NCBI RefSeq assembly: GCF_001633105.1
Contig: NZ_LUKZ01000031.1
Location: forward strand, 80,366 to 132,404
Source: Acidovorax sp. GW101-3H11
GTDB taxonomy: Bacteria; Pseudomonadota; Gammaproteobacteria; Burkholderiales; Burkholderiaceae_C
Reading direction: 5' to 3'
Length of the DNA: 52,039 bases
Positions 26,856 to 35,922 of the stretch are shown here, piece by piece; the first letter of the stretch is position 1, and the number at the start of each line of letters is the position of its first letter. The position numbers and the translations under genes were made by a program. Below the pieces are notes generated by a model, which saw only the letters and a list, made by a program, of their open reading frames with translations, was not told the origin of the DNA and searched no databases.

Positions 26856-28049
26856 TCAGGCCAAAAACCGCTCGGCCAGGCGCACCCAGTAGGTGGCCGA
26901 GGGCGCGAGGATGGCGTCGTTGAAGTCGTAGTAAGGGCTGTGCAGCGATGCACCATCGCCATTGCCCACAAACACATAGCTGCCAGGTCGTTTGAGCAGC
27001 ATGAAAGCGAAGTCCTCGCTGGCCGTGCGCGGACGAAAGCCCGCATCGACGCGTGCATCGCCGAAGGTGTCCCGCGCCACACTGCGCGCCAGTTCCGTCT
27101 CGGCTTCGTGGTTCAGCACGGCGGGGTAGCCCGGCAGGTACAGCACCTCGGCGGTCGCGCCAAAGCTTTCGGCCTGCGCGCGGGCAATGGCGGGAATGCG
27201 CTGTTTGAGGATCTCGCGCACCTCCGGCTTGAAGGCGCGCGCAGTGAGCTTGAGCTCCACACTCTCGGGCACCACATTGGGCGCATTGCCACCGTGGATG
27301 GAGCCCACCGTGACCACGCCCATGTCCAGCGGGTCCACGTTGCGCGACACCACCGTCTGCAGTGCGGTGATGATGTGGGCGCTGGCCACCACCGGGTCCA
27401 CCGTCTCGTGCGGTGCGGCGCCGTGGCCGCCCTTGCCGCGCACGGTGATGGTGATCTGGTCCACCGAGGCCATGGCCGGACCGGTCACGCAGCCAAAGTG
27501 CCCCTCGCCCACGCAGGGCCAGTTGTGCAGCCCGAACACGGCATCGCACGGAAAGCGCTCGAACAGGCCCTCGCCGATCATGCGGTTCGCACCGCCGCCA
27601 TGCTCCTCGGCAGGCTGGAAGATCAGGTTCAACGTGCCGTCAAAGCGGCCCGACTCCGCCAGGAAACGTGCGGCCGCCAGCAGCACCGTGGTGTGCCCGT
27701 CATGCCCGCAGGCGTGCATCACCCCGGCGTTGCGGCTGGCATAGGGCAGGCCCGTGGCCTCGGTGATAGGCAGTGCGTCCATGTCGGCACGGATGCCCAG
27801 GGCCTTGCTGCCCTGCCCTTTGCGCAGCGTGCCCACAACCCCGGTGCCCGCAATGCCTGTGGTGACGGAATAGCCCCAGTGCGCCAGGCGCTCGGCCACA
27901 ATGGCCGAGGTCCGGTGCTCCTGGAACGACAGCTCGGGGTGCTCATGCAGGTCGCGGCGCAATGCCTTGAACTCGTGGATGAAGGCGGCAATGCCTGCTT
28001 CCACACGCTCCACATCCTGCTTCGGCGCGGCGGGCAACACAGCCCCCAT
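26856..28049 (-). CDS. M20-family amidohydrolase / N-acyl amino acid deacylase
   Basis: The 397-residue metallohydrolase matches the hippurate hydrolase/HipO and AmaA subfamily: DLHEHPELSFQEHRTS, IRADMDALPITEATGLPYAS, MHACGHDGHTTVLLAAARFL, FQPAEEHGGGANRMI (catalytic and metal-binding Glu), and the dimerisation-domain GKGGHGAAPHETVDPVVA. The His-Asp-Glu-Glu-His metal set appears complete. Its ATG (28047-28049) overlaps the TGA of the upstream monooxygenase gene as TGATG, so translation is coupled; a GTG at 28052 is the alternative. Proposed role: remove the N-acetyl group after C-S cleavage. Confidence 0.92.
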   Translation of the reverse strand: MGAVLPAAPKQDVERVEAGIAAFIHEFKALRRDLHEHPELSFQEHRTSAIVAERLAHWGYSVTTGIAGTGVVGTLRKGQGSKALGIRADMDALPITEATGLPYASRNAGVMHACGHDGHTTVLLAAARFLAESGRFDGTLNLIFQPAEEHGGGANRMIGEGLFERFPCDAVFGLHNWPCVGEGHFGCVTGPAMASVDQITITVRGKGGHGAAPHETVDPVVASAHIITALQTVVSRNVDPLDMGVVTVGSIHGGNAPNVVPESVELKLTARAFKPEVREILKQRIPAIARAQAESFGATAEVLYLPGYPAVLNHEAETELARSVARDTFGDARVDAGFRPRTASEDFAFMLLKRPGSYVFVGNGDGASLHSPYYDFNDAILAPSATYWVRLAERFLA

Positions 28050-29422
28050 CACGCCACCTTCCGGGCCGGTGCCAGTGCAGCACCTGCATCGGCCTGCGCG
28101 TAGCGGCTGGCCTTGCGCGGCAACCCAAGGTGGTCGCGCAAGGTGCTGCCCGGCAGCGTGCGCTGGTAGCGGCCCCGCGCCTCCAGTACGGGGATCACGT
28201 GGGTGATGAAGTCATCCAGCCCCTGCGACAGCACCGGGAAGCCCAGGATGAAGCCATCGGCCGCGCCTTCGTCCACCCAGCGGATGATCTCGTCGGCCAC
28301 GCGTGCGCCGGTGCCCACGAACTGCGAGCGCGGCGTGGCTGCCTCCAGCGCCACCTGGCGCAGGGTCAGGCCGCGCGCCTTCGCATCGGCCTTGATGCGG
28401 TCGGTGGTGGAGCGAAAGCTGTTGCGCCCGATCTCGCCCAGCTCGGGGAAAGGCTCGTCCAGCGGGTACTGGCTGAAGTCGTGGTGGTCGAAGTAGCGGC
28501 CCAGGTAGGCCAGCGCTTCATCGACCGAGAGCAGCTCGCGGATGGCTTGGTATTTGGCCTCGGCCTCTTCCTGCGTGGCCCCGACCACGGGCCCGATGCC
28601 CGGGAAAATTTTCACGTCGTCGGCCTGGCGGCCGTGCACTACAGCGCTGGCCTTGACCTTGCGCAGAAAGCTGCGCGTTTCCTCGACCGACGGCGAGTGG
28701 GTAAACACCGCATCGGCGTACTTGCCCGCCAGGCCAATGCCTGCGTCCGAAGAGCCCGCCTGAAAAATCACCGGCTGGCCCTGGGGGGAGCGGCCGATGT
28801 TCAGCGGCCCCGCCACCTGGAAGAAACGCCCCTTGTGGTTCAGCGTGTGCAGCTTGTCGCGGTCAAAGAACTGGCCGGTCTCGCGGTTGCGCACCAAGGC
28901 ATCGTCGTCCCAGCTGTCCCACAGGCCCTGCGTCACCTGCAGGTATTCGTCGGCGATCTCGTAGCGCAGCGCATGGTCGGGGTGGTTGCGGCTGTAGTTG
29001 GTGGCCGTGCCCTCCAGCGGCGTGGTTACCACGTTCCAGCCTGCGCGCCCCTGGCTGATGAGGTCCAGCGATGCAAATTGCCGGGCGACGGTGAAGGGCT
29101 CGCTGTAAGAGGTGGAGATGGTGCCCGCCAGGCCGATCTTGGACGTCGCCACGGCCAGCGCCGACAGGATGGAGATGGGCTCGAAGCGGTTCAGGAAGTG
29201 CGGGATGGACTTCTCGTTGATGAACAACCCGTCGGCCACAAAGGCAAAAGCAATGCCATTGGCTTCGGCCTTCTTCGTGGTCTCGATGTAGAAGCCCAGG
29301 TTGACGCTTGCGTCCGCCGGGCCCGCAGGGTGTTTCCACGAATTCATGTGGCCACCCGCGCCGTGCAGCATGACGCCAAAGCGGATGGGAGACTTGTTGT
29401 TGTTGTTGTGGTGGTGGCTCAT
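28049..29422 (-). CDS. NtaA/SnaA/DszA-type flavin monooxygenase
   Basis: The 457-residue FMNH2-dependent monooxygenase has family motifs [78 protein letters not shown] and [20 protein letters not shown]. The group includes nitrilotriacetate and dibenzothiophene sulfone monooxygenases and the Bacillus CmoJ enzyme acting on N-acetyl S-substituted cysteines. Start ATG 29422 has GGAGA upstream; the N-terminus is a low-complexity His/Asn stretch ([10 protein letters not shown]), encoded by short CAC and AAC codon runs. An earlier frame opening at 29518 lacks support. Confidence 0.9.
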   Translation of the reverse strand: MSHHHNNNNKSPIRFGVMLHGAGGHMNSWKHPAGPADASVNLGFYIETTKKAEANGIAFAFVADGLFINEKSIPHFLNRFEPISILSALAVATSKIGLAGTISTSYSEPFTVARQFASLDLISQGRAGWNVVTTPLEGTATNYSRNHPDHALRYEIADEYLQVTQGLWDSWDDDALVRNRETGQFFDRDKLHTLNHKGRFFQVAGPLNIGRSPQGQPVIFQAGSSDAGIGLAGKYADAVFTHSPSVEETRSFLRKVKASAVVHGRQADDVKIFPGIGPVVGATQEEAEAKYQAIRELLSVDEALAYLGRYFDHHDFSQYPLDEPFPELGEIGRNSFRSTTDRIKADAKARGLTLRQVALEAATPRSQFVGTGARVADEIIRWVDEGAADGFILGFPVLSQGLDDFITHVIPVLEARGRYQRTLPGSTLRDHLGLPRKASRYAQADAGAALAPARKVA

Positions 29423-29456
29423 GGTTTTTTCTCCAGGGGATGTGTGGGGAGCAAGC

Positions 29457-30458
29457 TCAGGCTTCGGCCATGGCGTAGGCGCTGGCCAGCAGTTCGACGG
29501 AGGCCAGCCGCTCGGCAAAACCCGTGACGGGCGTATCGATCACAAACTCCTCAATGCCGTAGCGCGCGCTGAGCGCATCGAGCTGTTGGCGCACATGCTC
29601 GGGCGATCCCGCAATCACATGGGGGCGGGTCTCTTCCAGCCGGTAGTCCACTACGCCCGCCTGGCGCGCAAACTCCGCTGCGGCCTGGGCGCTGGGCAGG
29701 TTGACGCTTTGCCCCGTGGAGAGGTGCAGCTTGAACACGCGCAAGGCACCCACCAGGCTTTCGGCCTGCGCCTGCGTGGGGGCCACCAGGGCATACAGCG
29801 CCAGCGATGGCGACCGCCCCGAAGCCTCGCGGTACACGCGCACCGTGCGCTCGATGTTCACCGGGTCGCCGTTGAAATGGCCCGCGTAGGTAAAGTGCCA
29901 GCCATGGCGCGCGGCCAGCGCGGCGCTGTCGGGGCTGCCGCCGAGCAGATGGCGCTCGGGCAGGCTCGGTGGGCTGGGGAAGGCGATGGCACCGGCCAGC
30001 GCATGCTCCGGGTCCAGCGTGTTGTGCAGGAAGGCATCCAGCTCCGCAAAGCGCACATCGAAGCCTGAAACCGGGGACTTGTCGTGCAGGGCCTGCAGCG
30101 CCCGGGTGGCCAGTGGCAAACCGCCAGGGGCCTTGCCCACGCCCAGGTCCACCCGGCCCGGCGCGAGCGAGGCCAGCACCTTGAAGGCCTCGGCCACCTT
30201 GAAGGGGCTGTAGTGCTGCAACATCACGCCGCCGGAGCCGATGCGGATGCGCGAGGTGCGCGCCAGCAGATGTGCCACCAGCACTTCGGGGGCCGAACCG
30301 GCCAGGCCCGGGTTGCCATGGTGCTCGGCCACCCAGAAGCGGCGATAGCCCAGTTGTTCTGCGCGCTGGGCCAGCGCTACGGTGCGCTGCAGCGCCTCGG
30401 CCGCCGTGGCCCCTTCAGGGATGGGACTTTTGTCGAGCAGGGAAAGGGCGTAGGACAC
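29457..30458 (-). CDS. Luciferase-like monooxygenase, MsnO8/YhbW type
   Basis: The 333-residue protein has [80 protein letters not shown] and [20 protein letters not shown], all features of the LLM class MsnO8 group. The start is uncertain: GTG at 30458 aligns with the family N-terminus ([12 protein letters not shown]), while TTG at 30491 would add eleven residues; neither has a good Shine-Dalgarno. It is the first gene of the eight-gene minus-strand cluster and lies 34 bp before the NtaA-type gene. Confidence 0.87.
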   Translation of the reverse strand: MSYALSLLDKSPIPEGATAAEALQRTVALAQRAEQLGYRRFWVAEHHGNPGLAGSAPEVLVAHLLARTSRIRIGSGGVMLQHYSPFKVAEAFKVLASLAPGRVDLGVGKAPGGLPLATRALQALHDKSPVSGFDVRFAELDAFLHNTLDPEHALAGAIAFPSPPSLPERHLLGGSPDSAALAARHGWHFTYAGHFNGDPVNIERTVRVYREASGRSPSLALYALVAPTQAQAESLVGALRVFKLHLSTGQSVNLPSAQAAAEFARQAGVVDYRLEETRPHVIAGSPEHVRQQLDALSARYGIEEFVIDTPVTGFAERLASVELLASAYAMAEA

Positions 30459-30540
30459 GGTGGGAGCAGCAATTTGCGCATGAGTGATCAATGCGACAAA
30501 TTCTGTGGCCCGGGGGCCTGCACCGGTTGCGCTAACTTTT

Positions 30541-30573
30541 CATATCGATATGCGGCGCGCGCTGCGCCGCATA
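30541..30573. promoter_or_regulatory. Nested palindromes upstream of the monooxygenase cluster
   Basis: CATATCGATATG (30541-30552) is a perfect 12-bp palindrome. It overlaps a second inverted repeat TATGCGGCG-N7-CGCCGCATA (30549-30573). They lie between the stop of the orphan receptor gene (30590) and the start of the cluster (30458). The GC hairpin may end the receptor transcript and the AT palindrome may be an operator for the cluster. Both roles are inference. Confidence 0.35.
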
Positions 30574-30589
30574 CCGCCCACGCCGTGGG

Positions 30590-31936
30590 TCAGGGCCGCT
30601 GCATTGTGCAGCTGTGGGGTTGCTGGGCCTTGGCGGCAGGGATCTGCCGCACTACGCGGAAGCCGTAGCCCGAGCCTTCCACGTCGAACTTCACGCCCGG
30701 CGCACCCTTCTTGTCCATCACGCCCACCACCAGCGCCTGCTGGAACTGGTGGTCTGCCGCGCGCATGGTGCCGCCCTGGCCGGAGAGCTGCACATTGGCG
30801 CTCTCCATCTGCCGCGCGATGGCCACGACATCAGTGCTGCCTGCACGCTCGATGGACTGGGCGAGCGCCTCGACCATGAGCTGCATGCGCATGTGCACAT
30901 AGTCGTCCTGCGGCTTGGGGAAGCGGGTGCGGAAGGACTGGTAGAACGCCTCGCTCTGCGCGCCCGGCACATTGGGCAGCCAGTCGGCCACGGCCACCAC
31001 CTTGCCGATGCCTGCGTCGCCAATGGCGGCGGGCGCGCCGAGTGCATTGCCGTAGAAGGTGTAGAAGCTGCCTTCGTAGCCCACCTCGCGCGCGGCCTTG
31101 ACCAGCAGGGTCAGGTCATTGCCCCAGTTACCGGTGACCACGGCCTGGGCACCGCTGGTCTTGATCTTCACGGCGTAGGGCGCGAAGTCCTTCACACGGC
31201 CGATGGGGTGCAGCTCTTCACCCACCACGGCCACGTCGGGGCGCTGCGCGGCGAGCTGCTTCTTGGCCTCACGCAGCACGGCCTGGCCGAAGCTGTAATC
31301 CTGGCCGATGAGGTACACGCTCTTGAGGCTTTTGTCCTCGCGCATCACGTCCATCAGCGCCGCCATGCGCATGTCGGCATGGGCGTCAAAACGGAAGTGC
31401 CAGAAGCTGCATTTCTCGTTGGTGAGGATGGGGTCCACCGCCGAGTAGTTGAGGAACAGCACGCGCTTGTTCGGCTCACGCTCGTTGTGCTTGTTGATGG
31501 CCTCGATCAGCACCGCTGCCGTGGCGGACGAATTGCCCTGCAGGATGACCTGCGCGCCATCGTCAATGGCAGCGCGCAAGGCCGACAGCGCCTCTTCGTT
31601 CTGGCCTTTGCTGTCGTAGCGCTCCAGGGCCAGGGGGCGGGGGCCGCCGCTGCTGGCAGGCAGCTGCACACCACCGCGCGCGTTCACACGCTCCATGGCC
31701 CAGTACACGTTGCGGTACACCGCCTCGCCGGTGTTGGAGAACGCGCCCGACAGGCTTTCGATGAGCGCCACCTTGACGGGCTTGGCCTGGGCCACCGCAG
31801 CGGCTGGCGCCGGGGCCTGTGCCCAGCTGGCGGACACAGGGGCCACGGCGCCCGCCACCACCATGGCAGTGGCCCAAACAGTGTGACGTAATGCTGCTGC
31901 GCCCGATTTCAAGCCCACGGCTTGCAATTTATTCAT
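30590..31936 (-). CDS. Liv-type ABC transporter substrate-binding protein (orphan)
   Basis: The 448-residue binding protein has a long signal peptide (ATAMVVAGAVAPVSASWAQA) and a Peripla_BP_6 fold: VKVALIESLSGAFSNTGEAV, NARGGVQLPASSGGPRPLAL, ILQGNSSATAAVLIEAINKH, VYLIGQDYSFGQAVLREAKK and AVVTGNWGNDLTLLVKAARE. Start ATG 31936; the frame opens earlier at 31975. No permease genes are adjacent. It is one of four Liv-type receptors in the window, of which only the one at 33832 has its transporter beside it. Ligand unknown. Confidence 0.92.
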   Translation of the reverse strand: MNKLQAVGLKSGAAALRHTVWATAMVVAGAVAPVSASWAQAPAPAAAVAQAKPVKVALIESLSGAFSNTGEAVYRNVYWAMERVNARGGVQLPASSGGPRPLALERYDSKGQNEEALSALRAAIDDGAQVILQGNSSATAAVLIEAINKHNEREPNKRVLFLNYSAVDPILTNEKCSFWHFRFDAHADMRMAALMDVMREDKSLKSVYLIGQDYSFGQAVLREAKKQLAAQRPDVAVVGEELHPIGRVKDFAPYAVKIKTSGAQAVVTGNWGNDLTLLVKAAREVGYEGSFYTFYGNALGAPAAIGDAGIGKVVAVADWLPNVPGAQSEAFYQSFRTRFPKPQDDYVHMRMQLMVEALAQSIERAGSTDVVAIARQMESANVQLSGQGGTMRAADHQFQQALVVGVMDKKGAPGVKFDVEGSGYGFRVVRQIPAAKAQQPHSCTMQRP

Positions 31937-32029
31937 GCCACTTTTTCCCTTGAAAAGCGACGCGGGCGTACACAACTCCTTGGCATGCGGCGACCACGTC
32001 GAGAGCCGCGCAGTTTATAGGAGTTACCC

Positions 32030-32419
32030 ATGATCTTCGCCCCTGTGATCCGCCGCGCCGCCTACGCCCAGGCCCCCCGTTCCGCCGACCTCGCGCTGCA
32101 GCGTTTTCTGATGGGCGCGCTGGCAGAGCCCACCACAGCCCCTTCGGCCGGTTGCACCGTGACGCAGGACGACAAGGCCACCACGCTGCAGCTGGATGTG
32201 CCCGGCCTGGCCCGTGAACAGCTGCAAATCAGCATCGAAGGCAATGTGGTGCGCCTGCAGAGTGTGGAAGGCGCCCCGCGCCAGGTGCAGCGCGCCTGGG
32301 AGCTGGCGGCCGACATCGATGCCGCCCAGAGCAGCGCCAAGCTGGAAAACGGCGTGCTGACGCTGACCCTTGCCAAGGTGGAACCTGCCAGCAAAGCCAC
32401 CACGCTCACGATCCAGTAA
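32030..32419 (+). CDS. Hsp20/alpha-crystallin-family small heat shock protein
   Basis: The 129-residue protein has the alpha-crystallin domain core: VTQDDKATTLQLDVPGLARE (strands 2-3), QLQISIEGNVVRLQSVEG, RAWELAADIDAAQSSAKLEN and the consensus C-terminal GVLTLTLAKVEPASKATTLT. The A-x-L-E-N-G-V-L-T-L segment is the family hallmark. The start follows TAGGAGTTACCC. A final IxI/V tail motif is reduced to TIQ. It stands alone, followed by a terminator. Confidence 0.85.
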   Translation: MIFAPVIRRAAYAQAPRSADLALQRFLMGALAEPTTAPSAGCTVTQDDKATTLQLDVPGLAREQLQISIEGNVVRLQSVEGAPRQVQRAWELAADIDAAQSSAKLENGVLTLTLAKVEPASKATTLTIQ

Positions 32420-32435
32420 CTACCAGATTGATAGC

Positions 32436-32472
32436 AAAAAAGGCCCGTACCACGCGCGGTAGGGGCCTTTTT
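32436..32472 (+). terminator. Rho-independent terminator after hsp20
   Basis: AAAAAAGGCCC-GTACC-ACGCGC-GGTA-GGGGCCTTTTT forms a GC-rich stem with one bulged base and flanking A/T complementarity, followed by a T-run. It may work in both directions. Confidence 0.8.
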
Positions 32473-32477
32473 CTTTG

Positions 32478-32636
32478 CTAAGACGACCCCGTGGACCAGG
32501 CTCGCTTATGCCGCAGCGCATCGACGGGGTCCATGCGTACCACGCGCAGCGCTGGAAAGTTGCCAAAGACCACACCAATCCCGGCCAAGGACACGAACGA
32601 CAGCAGGCTCCCCGGGTTGAACAAGTACGGCACGCC
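32478..32636 (-). pseudogene. C-terminal remnant of a MacB/FtsX-type ABC permease
   Basis: The minus-strand frame encodes LFNPGSLLSFVSLAGIGVVF, GNFPALRVVRMDPVDALRHK and then a stop at 32478. This is the typical last membrane helix and C-terminal P-x-x-x-A-x-x-x-DP-x-DALR motif of MacB-family permeases. Only about 45-50 residues remain; upstream the homology ends at the stop codon of the AraC gene (32639). No ATPase or periplasmic domain is near. It is a truncated relic, probably left by a deletion that brought the AraC gene here. Confidence 0.8.
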
Positions 32637-32638
32637 CC

Positions 32639-33613
32639 TCAGTGCGCCAGCGCGCCGCCCAGGCCAGCCCGCACCCGGTACTCGCTGGGGCTGCACCCCA
32701 CATGCGCGCGGAACGCCCGGCTGAAATGCGCGCTGTTGCTGAAGCCCCAGGACAGCGCAATGTCCGTGACCGAGCGCTGCGCATGCGCCGGATGGCGCAG
32801 GTCGCGCAGGCAGGCCTCGAGGCGGCGGCGCTGGATCATGGCGGCCAGGGTTTCTGCATCGTCGGCCACTGCGTTGTACAGGTGCCGCTTGCTGCAGTTG
32901 AGCGCCTGGGCCATGCGGTCGATGGTGAGGTCGGGGTCGCCCAGGTGGCGGTCGATGTACTGGCTGATGCGGTCACGCAAGGCCTCGCGCTGCGACAGCA
33001 GGCTTTGCTGGCCGTTGCGCTCCAGCAGCGACAGCTGCACCAGGTGCGTGATCACATCGGCCACACCATCGGCGGCCGCGTCGGACATGGTGGGCAGCTC
33101 GGTGAACGCCGCGCGCATGGTGTCCCATGCGAGCCGCGACACGCCCGAGGTGCCTGAAAAGCGCTGCACCATCAGGTCGTCGAGCTTGAGCTTGCGCTCG
33201 GGCAGTTGCTCCTTGGGGATCATCAGCACCATCTGGCGCACCGCGTCGGGGTTGCTCACGGCGTAGGCGCGTGTGGTGTCGTACACGCTCCACTCGCCGG
33301 GCGACAGCCACACCTGGCGGCCGTTCTGCTCAAAGCACGCGCGTCCCTCCAGCTGCGCCACCACCTTGATGTAGGCGCGGTCGCTGCCCCGGATCAGGCT
33401 GGGGGTGCGCACCACGCGGTGGCGGCTCACGTTCAGCTGGCACAGGTTCACGTAGCCCGCCTGGCCCGAGGTGATGTGGCCTGCAAAGGCCTCATCGCCA
33501 AACGCATCCGACTCCAGCCCGCCAATCAGCCGCCACACAGCATCGCCCCAGAGGTGCAGGCGGTCGCGCGGTGCCACGGTGTCGGTGGATACCTCGGTCA
33601 GAGAGTGGGCCAT
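32639..33613 (-). CDS. AraC/XylS-family transcriptional activator
   Basis: The 324-residue regulator has an N-terminal AraC-binding-like domain of the FeaR type (AYIKVVAQLEGRACFEQNGR, WLSPGEWSVYDTTRAYAVSN) and a C-terminal double HTH: LTIDRMAQALNCSKRHLYNA and SVTDIALSWGFSNSAHFSRA followed by FRAHVGCSPSEYR. Start ATG 33613 has GGAGACACCC upstream. It is divergent from the Liv transporter-aldehyde dehydrogenase operon and most likely activates it through the direct repeats at 33719-33758. The FeaR-like domain fits control of aromatic aldehyde or amine catabolism. Confidence 0.92.
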   Translation of the reverse strand: MAHSLTEVSTDTVAPRDRLHLWGDAVWRLIGGLESDAFGDEAFAGHITSGQAGYVNLCQLNVSRHRVVRTPSLIRGSDRAYIKVVAQLEGRACFEQNGRQVWLSPGEWSVYDTTRAYAVSNPDAVRQMVLMIPKEQLPERKLKLDDLMVQRFSGTSGVSRLAWDTMRAAFTELPTMSDAAADGVADVITHLVQLSLLERNGQQSLLSQREALRDRISQYIDRHLGDPDLTIDRMAQALNCSKRHLYNAVADDAETLAAMIQRRRLEACLRDLRHPAHAQRSVTDIALSWGFSNSAHFSRAFRAHVGCSPSEYRVRAGLGGALAH

Positions 33614-33718
33614 GGGTGTCTCCAGGTCAGCAGCCATCGCCGCCGGTTGTGTGCGGATTATCCGACCCGGGCTTTGTCCCGCGCCCACTGCGGAAATCCG
33701 GGTAAACCCGCTGCCACC

Positions 33719-33783
33719 TGCACGCTGAGGCAAGCGTTTTGTGCACGCTCAGCGCAGCGCGCACACCCCGCCCTGCCTACGAT
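33719..33783 (+). promoter_or_regulatory. Direct-repeat AraC/XylS operator and -10 box for the liv-aldehyde dehydrogenase operon
   Basis: TGCACGCTGAGGCAAGC (33719-33735) and TGCACGCTCAGCGCAGC (33742-33758) are direct repeats 23 bp apart with 13 of 17 matches. The second ends where a -35 box would lie relative to TACGAT (33778-33783), a plausible -10. This is the XylS-type class II layout, about 50 bp upstream of the receptor start codon at 33832. Confidence 0.6.
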
Positions 33784-33831
33784 CAAGCCACAGTCCGCAC
33801 CACGTGGGCCACCCATCCGAGGAGACACACC

Positions 33832-35037
33832 ATGAGCAGCCATCACCCCTCCAAACGCCAGTGGATCAAGGGAGCGGCCGCCACCGTGGGCACGCTGGCC
33901 GTAGCGCCCCACCTGTGGGCCCAAGGCAGCAGCAGCCCCGTGCGCATTGGCTACGCGATTGCCCGCACGGGCCCCTGGGCCGCAGGCGCGCAAGTGAGCC
34001 AGGAGCCCAACTACCTGCTGTGGGCAGAACAGGTGAACGCAGCGGGTGGCCTGAGCGTGAAGGGCACCAAGCGCCCCATCGAACTCATCGGCTACGACGA
34101 CCGCAGCGAGACCGAAACCTGCGTGCGCACCTACGAAAAGCTCATGGGCAGCGACAAGGTGGACCTGATCCTGCCGCCCTGGGGCTCGGGCGCCAACTTC
34201 GCCATCGCGCCGCTGTCCAACCGCTTTGGCTACCCGTTGCTCGCGCCCACGGCGCTGTCGCGCAAGCTCATCGACATGAACCTGCCCTACTTCTTCTCGC
34301 TGCTGCAGCAGCCCGACAAGATGATGGGTGCGCTGGTGGACATGCTGGTGGCCAACAACGTCAAGACCATTGCCATCGTCTACATGGACGACCTGTTCGG
34401 CCTGGAGAACTTCGCTGCGCTGAACAACGCGCTCAAGAAGACCAGCATCCAGGTGGTGGAGCGCAAGAGCTACCCGCTGGGCGTGAAGGACCTGGCCCCC
34501 GTGCTGCGCGGCATCAAGGACCAGAACCCCGACGCCTTCATCGGCATCACCTACCCGCCCGACACCATCCTGGCCAGCCGCCAGGCGCGCGAGGTGGGGC
34601 TGAACCCCAAGTTCTTCTACGCCTCGGTGGGCACGGCCTTCCAGCTCTACAAGAACGTGATGCAGGCCAACACCGAGGGCGTGATCGGCATGGGCTCGTG
34701 GAGCGTGAAGACCAGCCCCGAGGCCAAGGCGTACTTCGACGCCCACGTAAAGAAGTTCAACAAGGAGCCCGACCGCTGGGCCAGCGGCCATGCCTGGGCC
34801 GGTCTGCAGATCCTGCAGCAGGCGGTGGAAAAGGCGGGCCTGGACCGCAAGGCGCTGCGCGAACACATCGCCAAGAACGAGTTCAAGACCATCCTGGGCG
34901 GTATCCGCTTCCAGGGCAGCGAGAACGCGTCCATCCCCGGCACGGTGAGCCAGTGGCAGGGCAATGACTTTGAGGTCGTGTGGCCCAAGGAGCGCGCCAC
35001 GGCGCAGCTCAACACCAACAAGCCAGCCTGGAAGTAA
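33832..35037 (+). CDS. Liv-type ABC transporter substrate-binding protein
   Basis: The 401-residue periplasmic receptor starts with a Tat-like or Sec signal (SKRQWIKGAAATVGTLAVAP, cleavage after LWAQ). The fold is marked by VRIGYAIARTGPWAAGAQVS, LWAEQVNAAGGLSVKGTKRP, YDDRSETETCVRTYEKLMGS and DLILPPWGSGANFAIAP. It heads the operon receptor-livH-livM-livG-livF-aldehyde dehydrogenase, with GGAGACACACC before the start. This subfamily often binds aromatic acids or amides rather than leucine. An aromatic ligand is likely given the aldehyde dehydrogenase downstream. Confidence 0.93.
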   Translation: MSSHHPSKRQWIKGAAATVGTLAVAPHLWAQGSSSPVRIGYAIARTGPWAAGAQVSQEPNYLLWAEQVNAAGGLSVKGTKRPIELIGYDDRSETETCVRTYEKLMGSDKVDLILPPWGSGANFAIAPLSNRFGYPLLAPTALSRKLIDMNLPYFFSLLQQPDKMMGALVDMLVANNVKTIAIVYMDDLFGLENFAALNNALKKTSIQVVERKSYPLGVKDLAPVLRGIKDQNPDAFIGITYPPDTILASRQAREVGLNPKFFYASVGTAFQLYKNVMQANTEGVIGMGSWSVKTSPEAKAYFDAHVKKFNKEPDRWASGHAWAGLQILQQAVEKAGLDRKALREHIAKNEFKTILGGIRFQGSENASIPGTVSQWQGNDFEVVWPKERATAQLNTNKPAWK

Positions 35038-35043
35038 CACGGA

Positions 35044-35922
35044 ATGTCCTTGACCTCCTGGGCCGAACTGGTCGCCAGTGGCCTCATTACCGGCGGCATC
35101 TACGCGCTGGTGGCCATGGGCCTGAACCTGCAATACGGGCTGATGCGCATCATGAACATCTCGCATGGCGAGTTTTTGATGCTCGGCGCGTTCCTGACCT
35201 GGTGGGCGCACACGGCCACAGGCATCTCGCCGCTGCTGCTCATGCCGCTCGCGTTCATCTCGCTGTTTGTGCTGGGTGTGGTGGTGCATGCGCTGTGCTT
35301 CAAACGCCTGGCCGCCCGCGCCCCCAATGTGGATGTGTTCGAGGCGCGCAGCCTGATGGTGGGCTTTGGCCTGATGTTTCTGGTGCAGAACACCGCCCTG
35401 CTGATCTGGGGTGGTGACCTGCGCGGATATGAATACCTGGCCGACCCGGTGCAGATTGCGGGCATGCGCTTCACCGAGAACAAGCTGGTGCTGTTTGGCG
35501 TGGCGCTGGCGCTGTCCGCAGGGCTGATCGCACTGCTCCGGCTCACGCTGCTGGGCAAGGCCGTGCGGGCGCTGATGCAGTCGCCCACGGGCGCGCAGCT
35601 GGTGGGCATCAACACGCGGCGCCTGCACCCCATGATGTTTGGTATTGGCCTGGGCCTGTCGGGCGTGGCGGGTGCGCTGCTGTCCATGACGTATGAGATT
35701 TCTCCGTCGATGGGTGAGCCCTATACCGTGACGGCGCTGATCGTGATCACGCTGGGCGGCTTTGGCAGCCTGGCGGGCAGTCTGGCCGGTGGCTTGCTGC
35801 TCGGCGTGGTCGAGGCGCTGGGCATGCACTTCAGCAGCCCGTCTCTCAAGATGCTGCTGAGCTATGCAGTGTTCATCGGCGTGCTGATCTGGCGCCCCAA
35901 CGGACTGTTCTCCAAAAAATGA
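35044..35922 (+). CDS. livH: Branched-chain-type ABC transporter permease LivH
   Basis: The 292-residue permease has about eight membrane segments. It shows VASGLITGGIYALVAMGLNL, GLMRIMNISHGEFLMLGAF, TLLGKAVRALMQSPTGAQLV, GINTRRLHPMMFGIGLGLSG and the coupling region LGGFGSLAGSLAGGLLLGVV. It starts six bases after the receptor stop and overlaps livM by four bases (ATGA), so the subunits are translationally coupled. Confidence 0.95.
   Translation: MSLTSWAELVASGLITGGIYALVAMGLNLQYGLMRIMNISHGEFLMLGAFLTWWAHTATGISPLLLMPLAFISLFVLGVVVHALCFKRLAARAPNVDVFEARSLMVGFGLMFLVQNTALLIWGGDLRGYEYLADPVQIAGMRFTENKLVLFGVALALSAGLIALLRLTLLGKAVRALMQSPTGAQLVGINTRRLHPMMFGIGLGLSGVAGALLSMTYEISPSMGEPYTVTALIVITLGGFGSLAGSLAGGLLLGVVEALGMHFSSPSLKMLLSYAVFIGVLIWRPNGLFSKK

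Noticed and set aside
33658..35829. A 723-residue minus-strand frame opposite the Liv receptor and livH
   Set aside because: It is a codon-bias shadow: antisense of recognisable genes, with no domain and a His/Gln-rich composition.
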